Assembly: GCF_905209685.1 (NCBI RefSeq) | Contig: NZ_CAJLUB010000023.1 | Location: 1 to 18,309, forward strand | Reading direction: 5' to 3' | DNA: 18,309 bases | Source of the DNA: an uncultured Veillonella sp. | Lineage (GTDB): Bacteria > Bacillota > Negativicutes > Veillonellales > Veillonellaceae | Shown: positions 7,593-13,749 of the stretch, one piece after another | How the letters are laid out: every line of letters starts with the position of its first letter | Position numbering within the stretch: position 1 is the stretch's first letter | The notes under the pieces: generated by a model | Database searches by the model: none | Told to the model about the DNA's origin: nothing | The model's input: the letters and a program-made list of their open reading frames with translations, nothing else | Translations under genes and position numbers: made by a program

Positions 7593-8894
7593 TCATTCCA
7601 CCATATCAAGAATCGTATCCACCACAACTGGTGCAGTTGCGCCAAAGGTAATCGCCTCTAAATATGTTTGATCAGCATTGGCGAGCAAGCTTTCATCTGA
7701 AGCATACAGAGTAGCTATACTTTCACCAGCTCGAACAGTATCACCTGTTTTCTTGTGCATTATGATGCCCGCACTATAATCGATAGGACCATCCTTAACG
7801 GTGCGACCTGCGCCAAGCATAACAGATGCAATACCACATTGCTCGGTATTCATATGCGTAATATAACCGTCTTGAGGCGCTGTAACATCATAAGTAAATT
7901 TTCCGATTGCTAGTAAGCTTTCATCATCAAGAACTCGGCTATCTCCACCTTGAGCATCAATCATCATACGCAATCGATCTAATGCGGCACCAGAGTCGAG
8001 TGCCTCTTGTACGCGGCTGAGGGCAGTTTCATAGTCACATATATGACTCAATACGAGCATATGGGCTGCCATAATAAGACATTCATGAGTTAAATCCTGT
8101 GGGCCCTGCCCTTTCAACGTATCAATAACCTCGCGAATTTCCAAAGCATTACCAATGGCATGCCCTAATGGTCGATCCATATCTGTTAAAACAGCCTTAA
8201 CAGAGCGGCCATTTTCCTTACCGATATCTACCATTGCTTTAGCTAATGCACGAGCATCGTCTATGGTTTTCATAAAGGCACCACTGCCAACCTTTACGTC
8301 TAGCAAGATCGCTTGTGCCCCAGAAGCTAATTTTTTACTCATGACAGAGGATGCAATGAGAGGAATGCTATCTACGGTACCCGTTACGTCTCGCAAAGCA
8401 TAGAGTTTTTTATCTGCTGATGCTAAACCTTCAGATTGTCCGATTACAGCAAGCCCTATTGTATTCACCTGATTAATGAACGATTCTTGGTCCAAGGATA
8501 CCTTTAGGTTTGGTATGGATTCCATTTTATCAATCGTGCCGCCCGTGTGACCAAGGCCACGGCCCGACATTTTTGCCACCTTGCCTCCACAAGCAGCTAC
8601 GAGAGGTCCAATGATGAGCGTTGTCTTATCCCCTACACCGCCGGTGCTATGTTTATCTACTGTTATACCATCGATGTTGGATAAATCTACCATGTGCCCC
8701 GACTGTGCCATCGCCATGGTCAACGTACCTAGTTCACGAGCATTCATCCCATTAAATACAATGGTCATCAACAAAGCACTTACTTGATAGTCGGGAATTT
8801 CACCATTTACATAGCCAGAGATAACAAAGCGAATTTCCTCATCTGTTAAGGGTAAGTTAGAACGTTTTTTTAGAATAATATCATACATGCGCAT
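7593..8894 (-). CDS. pdp: Pyrimidine-nucleoside phosphorylase (thymidine phosphorylase family)
   Basis: The 433-residue cytoplasmic enzyme splits thymidine, deoxyuridine or uridine with phosphate to the free base and (deoxy)ribose-1-phosphate. The phosphate-binding signature KHSTGGVGDKTTL (81-93) and the SGRGLGHTGGTIDKMES block (110-126) identify family 2 nucleoside phosphorylases. Arg168, Ser183 and Lys187 in the block ALRDVTGTVDS to SSVMSKK match the known pyrimidine-base ligands. MRMYDIILKKR is the usual N-terminus, which supports the start at 8894, although only a weak GGCGG-like binding site precedes it. The gene sits between deoC and cdd, so deoxyribose-1-phosphate can feed DeoC after mutase action; no deoB is visible here. 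A terminator-like hairpin between deoC and this gene may lower its expression. Confidence 0.95.
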   Translation of the reverse strand: MRMYDIILKKRSNLPLTDEEIRFVISGYVNGEIPDYQVSALLMTIVFNGMNARELGTLTMAMAQSGHMVDLSNIDGITVDKHSTGGVGDKTTLIIGPLVAACGGKVAKMSGRGLGHTGGTIDKMESIPNLKVSLDQESFINQVNTIGLAVIGQSEGLASADKKLYALRDVTGTVDSIPLIASSVMSKKLASGAQAILLDVKVGSGAFMKTIDDARALAKAMVDIGKENGRSVKAVLTDMDRPLGHAIGNALEIREVIDTLKGQGPQDLTHECLIMAAHMLVLSHICDYETALSRVQEALDSGAALDRLRMMIDAQGGDSRVLDDESLLAIGKFTYDVTAPQDGYITHMNTEQCGIASVMLGAGRTVKDGPIDYSAGIIMHKKTGDTVRAGESIATLYASDESLLANADQTYLEAITFGATAPVVVDTILDMVE

Positions 8895-8913
8895 GGTTAT
8901 ACCGCCATTCTAA

Positions 8914-8945
8914 GAAACCACCTAAGCACTGCCTAGGTGGTTTTC
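8914..8945 (-). terminator. Intergenic terminator-like hairpin between deoC and the phosphorylase gene
   Basis: AAACCACCTA (8915-8924) pairs perfectly with TAGGTGGTTT (8934-8943), with further G-C pairs inside. On the minus strand it is followed by only TTTCTTAG, a short U-tract. It begins a few bases after the deoC stop and ends about 20 bases before the phosphorylase start, so it is more likely a partial attenuator or processing/stability hairpin than a full stop. Confidence 0.6.
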
Positions 8946-8947
8946 TA

Positions 8948-9610
8948 TTACACTTCTTCGTCTAAATGATCTTTAAGTAGTTCTACTGCTGCACTGGCGC
9001 CAATACGGCTACAACCTTCTGCAATATAGGCTTTCATATCAGAGATAGAACGAATCCCACCGGCAGCCTTAATTTTTACATTAGGGCCAATGTGTTTCTT
9101 AAAGAGTTGAATATCTTCAAGGCTAGCACCACTGCTACCAAAACCTGTAGATGTTTTGATATAGTCGGCACCACCATCTGTAATGCATTTACAGAGAGCT
9201 ACCTTTTCAGAATCAGTAAGGTAACAAGTTTCTATAATAACCTTTAAGATTTTATCTCCACAGGCTGCTTTAAGAGCTTTAATTTCAGCAGTAACTGCAT
9301 CAAAGTCCCCTTGTTTTACATTACCTAGGTTGATGACCATATCAATTTCAGAGGCACCTTCCGAAAGGGCTTGTTTTGTTTCAGCTACCTTCACCTCTGT
9401 CGTTTCATAGCCTAAAGGGAAACCAATAACAGTGCAAACATTAAGGTCTGGATATGCTTCATGGGCAGAAGCCACAAAATCTGGTGGAATGCAAACAGAT
9501 GCTGTTTTATAGGCTACGCCGGCGTCACAAATTTCTTTAATATCATCCCATGTAGCTGTAGGACGCAATAGTGTATGATCCACATAGGATAATAATTCTT
9601 TACCTAACAT
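8948..9610 (-). CDS. deoC: Deoxyribose-phosphate aldolase
   Basis: The 220-residue TIM-barrel class I aldolase cleaves 2-deoxyribose-5-phosphate to glyceraldehyde-3-phosphate and acetaldehyde, allowing the sugar of deoxynucleosides to enter glycolysis. The Schiff-base lysine is in YIKTSTGF (Lys152), the second active-site lysine in VKIKAAGGIR (Lys181) and the catalytic aspartate in SEIDMVINLG (Asp90). Length and the N-terminal YVDHTLLRPTAT are typical of the short bacterial DeoC group. AAGGAGA seven bases upstream fixes the start. It lies 14 bases after the exonuclease gene and upstream of the phosphorylase and cdd genes, which together form a deoxynucleoside catabolic route. Confidence 0.96.
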   Translation of the reverse strand: MLGKELLSYVDHTLLRPTATWDDIKEICDAGVAYKTASVCIPPDFVASAHEAYPDLNVCTVIGFPLGYETTEVKVAETKQALSEGASEIDMVINLGNVKQGDFDAVTAEIKALKAACGDKILKVIIETCYLTDSEKVALCKCITDGGADYIKTSTGFGSSGASLEDIQLFKKHIGPNVKIKAAGGIRSISDMKAYIAEGCSRIGASAAVELLKDHLDEEV

Positions 9611-9624
9611 AGTGTCTCTCCTTA

Positions 9625-10254
9625 CTAAAAGAACGACATTTGCTCTGGCTCAGGTTCTTTATGCAAAGCCTCTTGAGCAGCGCGATTTTTGTCATCAATA
9701 AATGATTCTAGTGGTACACCTGTAGCCTTCAACAAATCTGGCAAGCTATTAACGCCCTTAGCCTTAGCCGCCTCTAACACAACCTTAGCACATGTTTCTG
9801 CATCATCCAATGCGTAGTGATGTTTAAACTCAACCCCGATGTATGCAGCCATTGTATTTAGCTTATGGTTTACTAAATCTGGCCATACCGCACGTGAAAG
9901 TTTTACAGTACATGCATAATCTAGCTCTGGCCAAGGAATTTTATAGTAATCCAGTGTAGCACGCAATACATTCATATCGAATTTTGCGTTGTGAGCTACC
10001 ATGATATTGCCTTTTAAATGATTTTCGTAGATAGCATTCCACAATTGATCAAAGGTTTTCTCATGGATAACATCCTTTGGCTGAATGCCATGAATTTCAA
10101 TACATTCATCATCAAAACTCATGAACGGTGGTTTTATAAGGCTGTACGCCTTTTTGGTAATCTGTCCATCCTTTACGGTAATAACCGCCAAGGAGCACGC
10201 ACTATTTTTAAATTTATTAGCTGTTTCAAAGTCTAATGCAACAAAATCTAACAT
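9625..10254 (-). CDS. DnaQ-like DEDDh 3'-5' exonuclease with C-terminal clamp-binding-like motif
   Basis: This 209-residue protein is a DEDDh exonuclease of the Pol III epsilon/RNase T superfamily. The motifs are DFET (Asp8, Glu10), AHNAKFDMNVL (Asp93) and HHYALDDAE (His146, Asp151). After the nuclease domain (about 1-170) a tail with SLPDLLKATGVPLESF and an acidic stretch ends in QMSFF at 205-209, which resembles the QLxLF pentapeptide used to bind the sliding clamp. It is far shorter than PolC and lacks helicase or polymerase domains, so it is a stand-alone nuclease, perhaps for repair or proofreading or for recycling DNA to nucleotides. AAAGGAG seven bases upstream of the ATG fixes the start. 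It heads the nucleoside-salvage unit, whose promoter lies about 65-95 bases upstream. Confidence 0.88.
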   Translation of the reverse strand: MLDFVALDFETANKFKNSACSLAVITVKDGQITKKAYSLIKPPFMSFDDECIEIHGIQPKDVIHEKTFDQLWNAIYENHLKGNIMVAHNAKFDMNVLRATLDYYKIPWPELDYACTVKLSRAVWPDLVNHKLNTMAAYIGVEFKHHYALDDAETCAKVVLEAAKAKGVNSLPDLLKATGVPLESFIDDKNRAAQEALHKEPEPEQMSFF

Positions 10255-10320
10255 AGGACTCCTTTCAAATCTATATGTTTTTTAATTTATATATAAGAAT
10301 TGTATTCATTTTCTCCATTT

Positions 10321-10348
10321 ATTATAGCATGAAACACTCTATAATCTA
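10321..10348 (-). promoter_or_regulatory. Extended -10 promoter of the exonuclease-deoC-pdp-cdd unit
   Basis: On the minus strand TGCTATAAT gives a perfect -10 (10326-10321) with the TG extension. The -35 is weak (TAGATT, 10348-10343, spacer 16). The expected transcript start near 10314 leaves a leader of about 60 bases. Confidence 0.55.
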
Positions 10349-10357
10349 CTATTCAAC

Positions 10358-10374
10358 GGTGACTATTAGTCACC
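10358..10374. promoter_or_regulatory. Perfect dyad GGTGACT-ATT-AGTCACC between the divergent pyrimidine units
   Basis: A 7-bp perfect inverted repeat with a 3-bp spacer sits upstream of both the exonuclease operon and pyrF. Its centre is about 50 bases upstream of the predicted minus-strand transcript start. A TTGACA (10394-10399) lies on the pyrF side, though no good -10 at proper spacing follows it. It fits a dimeric regulator site better than a terminator, because it has no T-tract. Confidence 0.5.
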
Positions 10375-10457
10375 TCTTTCACATCAAATTTAATTGACAG
10401 ATAGGCCCTCTGTATGTGAAAATTATTTAGATATATATGTAGTATGGAGGTTGCAAG

Positions 10458-11177
10458 ATGGCAGATGACAGATTAATCGTTGCCCTTGATGTATCCACTA
10501 TGGATGCGATGAAAGAAACCGTAACAGCCCTTGGTGATGCGGTTAGCTTTTACAAGGTCGGCATGGAGCTATTCTACGCCGAAGGAGAGCAAACAGTTCG
10601 CTATTTACAAGAGCAAAACAAACAAGTATTCCTTGATTTGAAATTGCATGATATTCCTAATACAGTAGCACATGGCGTATCTTCCCTAACACGTTTAGGT
10701 GCTAACTTGATCACTATGCATGGTCAAGGTGGTCCAGTTATGATGAAAGCAGCTGTAAAAGCAGCTCGTGAAACAGCTGAACAATTGGGCGTTGAACGTA
10801 CAAAATTATTGGCAATCACTGTATTAACTAGCTTTGATGATGAAGCTTGGACCGCAACTGGTGGTCAATTACCGATTTCCGACCAAGTTATTCGTCTAGC
10901 GAAGCTTGCTAAAGAATGTGGCATGGATGGCGTTGTATGTTCCGCGTTAGAAGCTAAGATGATTCGTGAAGCATGTGGTGATGATTTCCTCATCGTAACA
11001 CCTGGTATCCGCCCATCCTTTGCAGCAACAGATGACCAAAAACGTATTGCTACACCTGCTAGTGCATTACAAGATGGCGCATCTCGCCTCGTTATTGGCC
11101 GCCCTATTACACAGGCTGAAAATCCTCGTGAAGCAGTTCGTTTAATTATTGAAGAAATGGAGAATGTATCCAAATGA
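10458..11177 (+). CDS. pyrF: Orotidine 5'-phosphate decarboxylase
   Basis: The 239-residue TIM-barrel enzyme makes UMP from OMP, the last step of de novo pyrimidine synthesis. The catalytic DxKxxD tetrad stretch FLDLKLHDIPNTV carries Asp60, Lys62 and Asp65; IVALDVS near residues 7-13 and TPGIRP followed by VIGRPIT near the C-terminus are the phosphate-binding strands. The size is normal. GGAGG eight bases before the ATG fixes the start. pyrE overlaps its stop by four bases (ATGA), so the two are co-translated. No other pyr gene is adjacent, so only the terminal two steps are encoded here. Confidence 0.97.
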   Translation: MADDRLIVALDVSTMDAMKETVTALGDAVSFYKVGMELFYAEGEQTVRYLQEQNKQVFLDLKLHDIPNTVAHGVSSLTRLGANLITMHGQGGPVMMKAAVKAARETAEQLGVERTKLLAITVLTSFDDEAWTATGGQLPISDQVIRLAKLAKECGMDGVVCSALEAKMIREACGDDFLIVTPGIRPSFAATDDQKRIATPASALQDGASRLVIGRPITQAENPREAVRLIIEEMENVSK

Positions 11178-11761
11178 TGACAGAACAAGAAGTAAAACAA
11201 TTACTTATCGACACTCAAGCTATTTTAGAAGGTCACTTCCTTTTGACATCTGGACTCCACAGCCCAATGTACGTTGAAAAATTCAATGTATTACAACACC
11301 CAAAATATACTGAAAAACTTTGTAAAGAATTGGCTGAACGCTTCCGCGATCAAAATGTAGAACTTGTTATCGGACCTATGACTGGTGGTATCTTACTAGC
11401 TCACGAAGTAGGTAAAGCTCTTGGTACACGCGCTATCTTCACAGAACGTGAAAAAGGTGTTATGACATTGCGCCGCGGCTTTAAAATCGAACCAGGTACA
11501 CGCGTGCTTATCGTTGAAGACATCGTAACAACTGGTGGTTCTGTACAAGAAGTAGTAAATGTTGTAAACCAATCCGGTGGTGAAATCGTAGGTGTAGGCC
11601 TTCTCGTTAACCGTTCTGGCGGTAAAGCAGAATTCGGCGTACCTCACGAAAAAGTACAAGCCTTACTTAACCTTGAAGTTCCTACATACAAACCTGAAGA
11701 ATGCCCTCTTTGCAAAGACGGCGTAGCTATGACAGAACGCGGTTCCAAACACATCAAATAA
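11174..11761 (+). CDS. pyrE: Orotate phosphoribosyltransferase
   Basis: The 195-residue enzyme joins orotate and PRPP to give OMP, the substrate of PyrF. The PRPP-binding motif VLIVEDIVTTGGSV spans 111-124; TSGLHSPMYVEKF near 25-37 and IGPMTGGILLAHEVG at 66-80 are typical. The C-terminal extension with YKPEECPLCKDG, containing two cysteines three apart, places it in the longer PyrE group seen in many Firmicutes and thermophiles rather than the E. coli type. Start: ATG at 11174 overlaps the pyrF stop (ATGA) with GGAG 11 bases upstream; a second ATG follows directly at 11177. A strong terminator follows the stop codon. Confidence 0.96.
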   Translation: MMTEQEVKQLLIDTQAILEGHFLLTSGLHSPMYVEKFNVLQHPKYTEKLCKELAERFRDQNVELVIGPMTGGILLAHEVGKALGTRAIFTEREKGVMTLRRGFKIEPGTRVLIVEDIVTTGGSVQEVVNVVNQSGGEIVGVGLLVNRSGGKAEFGVPHEKVQALLNLEVPTYKPEECPLCKDGVAMTERGSKHIK

Positions 11762-11767
11762 AATGAC

Positions 11768-11801
11768 TAAAGACCTATGCATATGCATAGGTCTTTTCTT
11801 T
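11768..11801 (+). terminator. Intrinsic terminator of pyrFE
   Basis: A palindrome of AAGACCTATGCA with TGCATAGGTCTT is followed by TTTTCTTTT on the plus strand. Confidence 0.9.
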
Positions 11802-11865
11802 TACATATCTAGATTAATAAAAATCTTCCTAGTCTATCAAATATAATCAACATTTATAAACAGGT

Positions 11866-11901
11866 ACAAAAAGAGCTCCTTCACTGAGGAGCTCTTTTTG
11901 T
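11866..11901. terminator. Strong hairpin terminator ending candidate RNA A
   Basis: ACAAAAAGAGCTCCT pairs perfectly over 15 bp with AGGAGCTCTTTTTGT around a six-base loop. T-runs occur on either strand, so it could also back up pyrE termination. Confidence 0.9.
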
Positions 11902-12037
11902 TTGTGTGTAGTTATTGTGTGTAAGAGAGAGATTCTGATACGAATGTATCACATAGAGTGTGTGCCTCTATGGTGGCCATGAATGCACTTTCATGACCAC
12001 ATTCTCTATTATTTTATGAGAGAAAGAGACTCATAAA
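11866..12037 (-). ncRNA. Candidate structured RNA A with CUCUCUC tract (3' UTR of the PadR operon or small RNA)
   Basis: Reading the minus strand from just after the stop at 12044, there are five hairpins. TTTATGAG/CTCATAAA (12037-12013) has a UCUCUUUCU loop. GTGGTCATGAA pairs with TTCATGGCCAC (12000-11973), CATAGAG with CTCTATG (11972-11952), and TGATAC with GTATCA (11951-11936). These three abut with no base between them. A single-stranded stretch follows with UCUCUCUCUUAC and two copies of ACACACAA, then a 15-bp terminator stem (11901-11866). The second hairpin has a T-G wobble only on the minus strand (a C-A mismatch on the plus strand), which supports minus-strand transcription. No independent promoter is obvious. 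Function unknown. Confidence 0.45.
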
Positions 12038-12043
12038 GTATGG

Positions 12044-12466
12044 TTAGTTTTGTGTAGTTTGTGGTGCACCTTGATCACTTTGTTGTTGTGGTGCATTACC
12101 ATTACTTTGTTGAGGTGGTTGGCCTTGCATTGGCATTTGACCTTGCGGAGGCATTTGACCATTTTGATACATATGCTGACCATTATTTCGTCCCATACCA
12201 TCTATCATTTGGTTTTGACAATTTTGGTACATATGTTGACCATTATTTGGCCCCATACCATCTTGAGGCATCATTTGATTATTTCCATCCATCATATGTT
12301 GGTCCATATGCATATTAGAACCATCATGTCTATGTGGTTTTCTAAACTGTTGTTCATTGGTTTTCATCCATTCACCAAAATTTGGTAGATCATTTACTGC
12401 AAATGATGTACCTACCCCTACAGCACTGATTACAGTTAGAATGGCAGCAATTATAATTCGTCTCAT
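12044..12466 (-). CDS. Secreted Met/His/Gln-rich low-complexity protein
   Basis: This 140-residue product has a Sec signal peptide (MRRIII, core to about residue 20, probable cleavage after SFA at 23). A short ordered part (NDLPNFGEWMKTNEQQF) leads into a low-complexity region: His/Met-rich PHRHDGSNMHMDQHMMDG at 44-61, two copies of DGMGxNNGQHMYQN at 69-82 and 89-102, and a Gln/Pro/Gly tail. Met/His-rich exported peptides are often metal (copper or silver) binders, but that is only an inference here. AAGGAGG lies seven bases upstream. The gene is nine bases after the DUF1700 gene and is the third gene of the PadR operon. I know no named family for it. Confidence 0.75.
   Translation of the reverse strand: MRRIIIAAILTVISAVGVGTSFAVNDLPNFGEWMKTNEQQFRKPHRHDGSNMHMDQHMMDGNNQMMPQDGMGPNNGQHMYQNCQNQMIDGMGRNNGQHMYQNGQMPPQGQMPMQGQPPQQSNGNAPQQQSDQGAPQTTQN
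12161..12262 (-). repeat. Tandem 60-nt repeat inside the Met/His-rich gene
   Basis: The 42-base stretch 12161-12202 recurs at 12221-12262 with four substitutions, exactly 60 bases apart, and encodes the two DGMGxNNGQHMYQN copies. It is an in-frame duplication that could vary in copy number among strains. Confidence 0.85.
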
Positions 12467-12475
12467 AGGTCCTCC

Positions 12476-13051
12476 TTAATCCACATTGCTGAAATAACGT
12501 TCGCGTACCCCACGAAGTTCAACACCAACAAAGATACATGTAAGGCCCCCAAAGAGACCTACACCACCAAGTGCAACTAAAGTTACTAATGATAATGCAG
12601 GAAATGCCGTTACATTCTCAAACGGTTGCCATGAGCTTCCAAGTAAATATAGGATAGCTGGTGTAATGATAAATAGTAAAACTCCTACGATATATGACAA
12701 AGCACTTCCAATAGATAACAATGTTTTAGATGCTTTTTTAGCCATTCCTGGTAATTGTGGCAATAAACGTTCTTTGTAATCATCAAATCTAGCATAGATT
12801 TCTTGCATATTAACAGATTTACTTTCACCACCATCTTGGCCTAATGTATCTGTAATAATGCCTGCATCTACATAAGATGCATAGATTTCCTCTGGAGTGC
12901 CCAAAGATTTAATGATTTCGCTATCCGTAAGTCCTCTTTCATAACCTACTGCAAAATGCTCTTCATAAACCTCGATAATACTTTCTACATCAGCAACATG
13001 GGCCTTTTTGAATATATTGCGCAGTGCTTCTAAAAAGCTATTTTTGTTCAT
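12476..13051 (-). CDS. DUF1700/HAAS-domain membrane protein, PadR partner
   Basis: The 191-residue product has an N-terminal helical HAAS-type domain (about 3-62: FLEALRNIFKK, EVYEEHFAVGYERGLTDSEI, SLGTPEEIYASY), a linker, and two membrane segments at about 110-137 and 152-177. This is the DUF1700 family, commonly encoded next to PadR regulators, and thought to act with them in envelope-stress or membrane-linked control. Its ATG lies inside the last codons of padR (14-base overlap) with AAAGGAG nine bases upstream, so it is translationally coupled to the regulator. It probably senses or transmits a membrane state to PadR; that is inference. Confidence 0.85.
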   Translation of the reverse strand: MNKNSFLEALRNIFKKAHVADVESIIEVYEEHFAVGYERGLTDSEIIKSLGTPEEIYASYVDAGIITDTLGQDGGESKSVNMQEIYARFDDYKERLLPQLPGMAKKASKTLLSIGSALSYIVGVLLFIITPAILYLLGSSWQPFENVTAFPALSLVTLVALGGVGLFGGLTCIFVGVELRGVRERYFSNVD

Positions 13052-13367
13052 TATAGTCGACTCCTTTCAACAGGATGTTGATTACACCAGAAAATTCATC
13101 CCATTCTTGGCGCATCTTATTGTATGCTGCACGACCATCAGTCGTGATATGATAATATTTTCGAGATGGTCCTGTAGAGGACTCCTTCAAATAGGTCTCA
13201 ACATACTTTTCTTTCTTTAATCTATTAAATAATGGATATATCGTTCCTTCCGAAATTTCAATATACTCCGAAATGGTGCTTACGATTTCATATCCATAGC
13301 GATCACTTTGTGTTAATAATGCTAGCACAAGCATATCCATAACACCTTTTTTTAATTGAACTTGCAT
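13038..13367 (-). CDS. PadR family transcriptional regulator
   Basis: This is a 109-residue winged-helix repressor. The N-terminal block KKGVMDMLVLALLTQSDRYGYEIVSTI, the wing SEGTIYPLFNRLKKEKYVETY and SRKYYHITTDGRAAY are textbook PadR features. It has the short subfamily-2 length with a single C-terminal dimerisation helix. GGGAGG seven bases upstream of the ATG fixes the start. An operator-like dyad overlaps the predicted promoter about 80-115 bases upstream, so autorepression is likely. It controls a three-gene unit with DUF1700 and a Met/His-rich secreted protein. The inducer is unknown. Confidence 0.93.
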   Translation of the reverse strand: MQVQLKKGVMDMLVLALLTQSDRYGYEIVSTISEYIEISEGTIYPLFNRLKKEKYVETYLKESSTGPSRKYYHITTDGRAAYNKMRQEWDEFSGVINILLKGVDYNEQK

Positions 13368-13444
13368 AGTTCCTCCCTTTTAGGCTGTGCTTGCCTGCCA
13401 ATGTGAAAGCTCTCTTACGGTCACTATCATGTACTGACAAATAC

Positions 13445-13483
13445 ATAATAACACAAGGTACCTCGTATTGCAAGGTACCTTGT
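13445..13483 (-). promoter_or_regulatory. padR operon promoter with overlapping 31-bp PadR operator-like dyad
   Basis: On the minus strand TTGCAA (13473-13468) and TATTAT (13450-13445) are 17 bases apart. ACAAGGTACCT (13453-13463) and AGGTACCTTGT (13473-13483) form 11-bp perfect arms of a dyad covering the -35 and most of the spacer, which would block polymerase when occupied. Confidence 0.75.
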
Positions 13484-13635
13484 AAAAAATATATTTTGCG
13501 CAATTAAAACTCTTGTATTTCATCACTAATAAACATAGATAAAGTCTAGGTTTATAGAGATTAAAATATTTTCAAAATTTATGCTAATTTCAAGTTATTT
13601 ATATTGAAATATATCTCAATTATCATCGTATATCA

Positions 13636-13668
13636 AAAAAATCCTCATCCAAAGGATGAGGATTTTTA
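13636..13668 (-). terminator. Intrinsic terminator of htrA
   Basis: AAAAATCCTCATCC pairs perfectly with GGATGAGGATTTTT around an AAA loop (UUU on the minus strand), followed by T-runs on both strands. It lies about 80 bases downstream of the htrA stop. Confidence 0.9.
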
Positions 13669-13749
13669 TTTATATAATAAGTACTATATCTATTCTAAAC
13701 AGGATCTGTTCATAATAAAGAATCTGTGCTTAGTTTGAATAGACAGTAT

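Noticed and set aside
10394..10422. TTGACA as a full pyrF promoter
   Set aside because: No acceptable -10 is found 16-18 bases downstream, so I list only the -35-like box within the dyad entry.
12050..12388. Long plus-strand open frames opposite the Met/His-rich gene
   Set aside because: They are mirror images of the low-complexity repeat gene; the minus-strand gene has a signal peptide and an AAGGAGG site.
13690..13748. Bulged inverted repeat CTATTC(T)AAAC / GTTTGAATAG after the htrA stop
   Set aside because: The arms are short with a bulge and a large loop, and the clear terminator lies further on; it may just aid mRNA stability.
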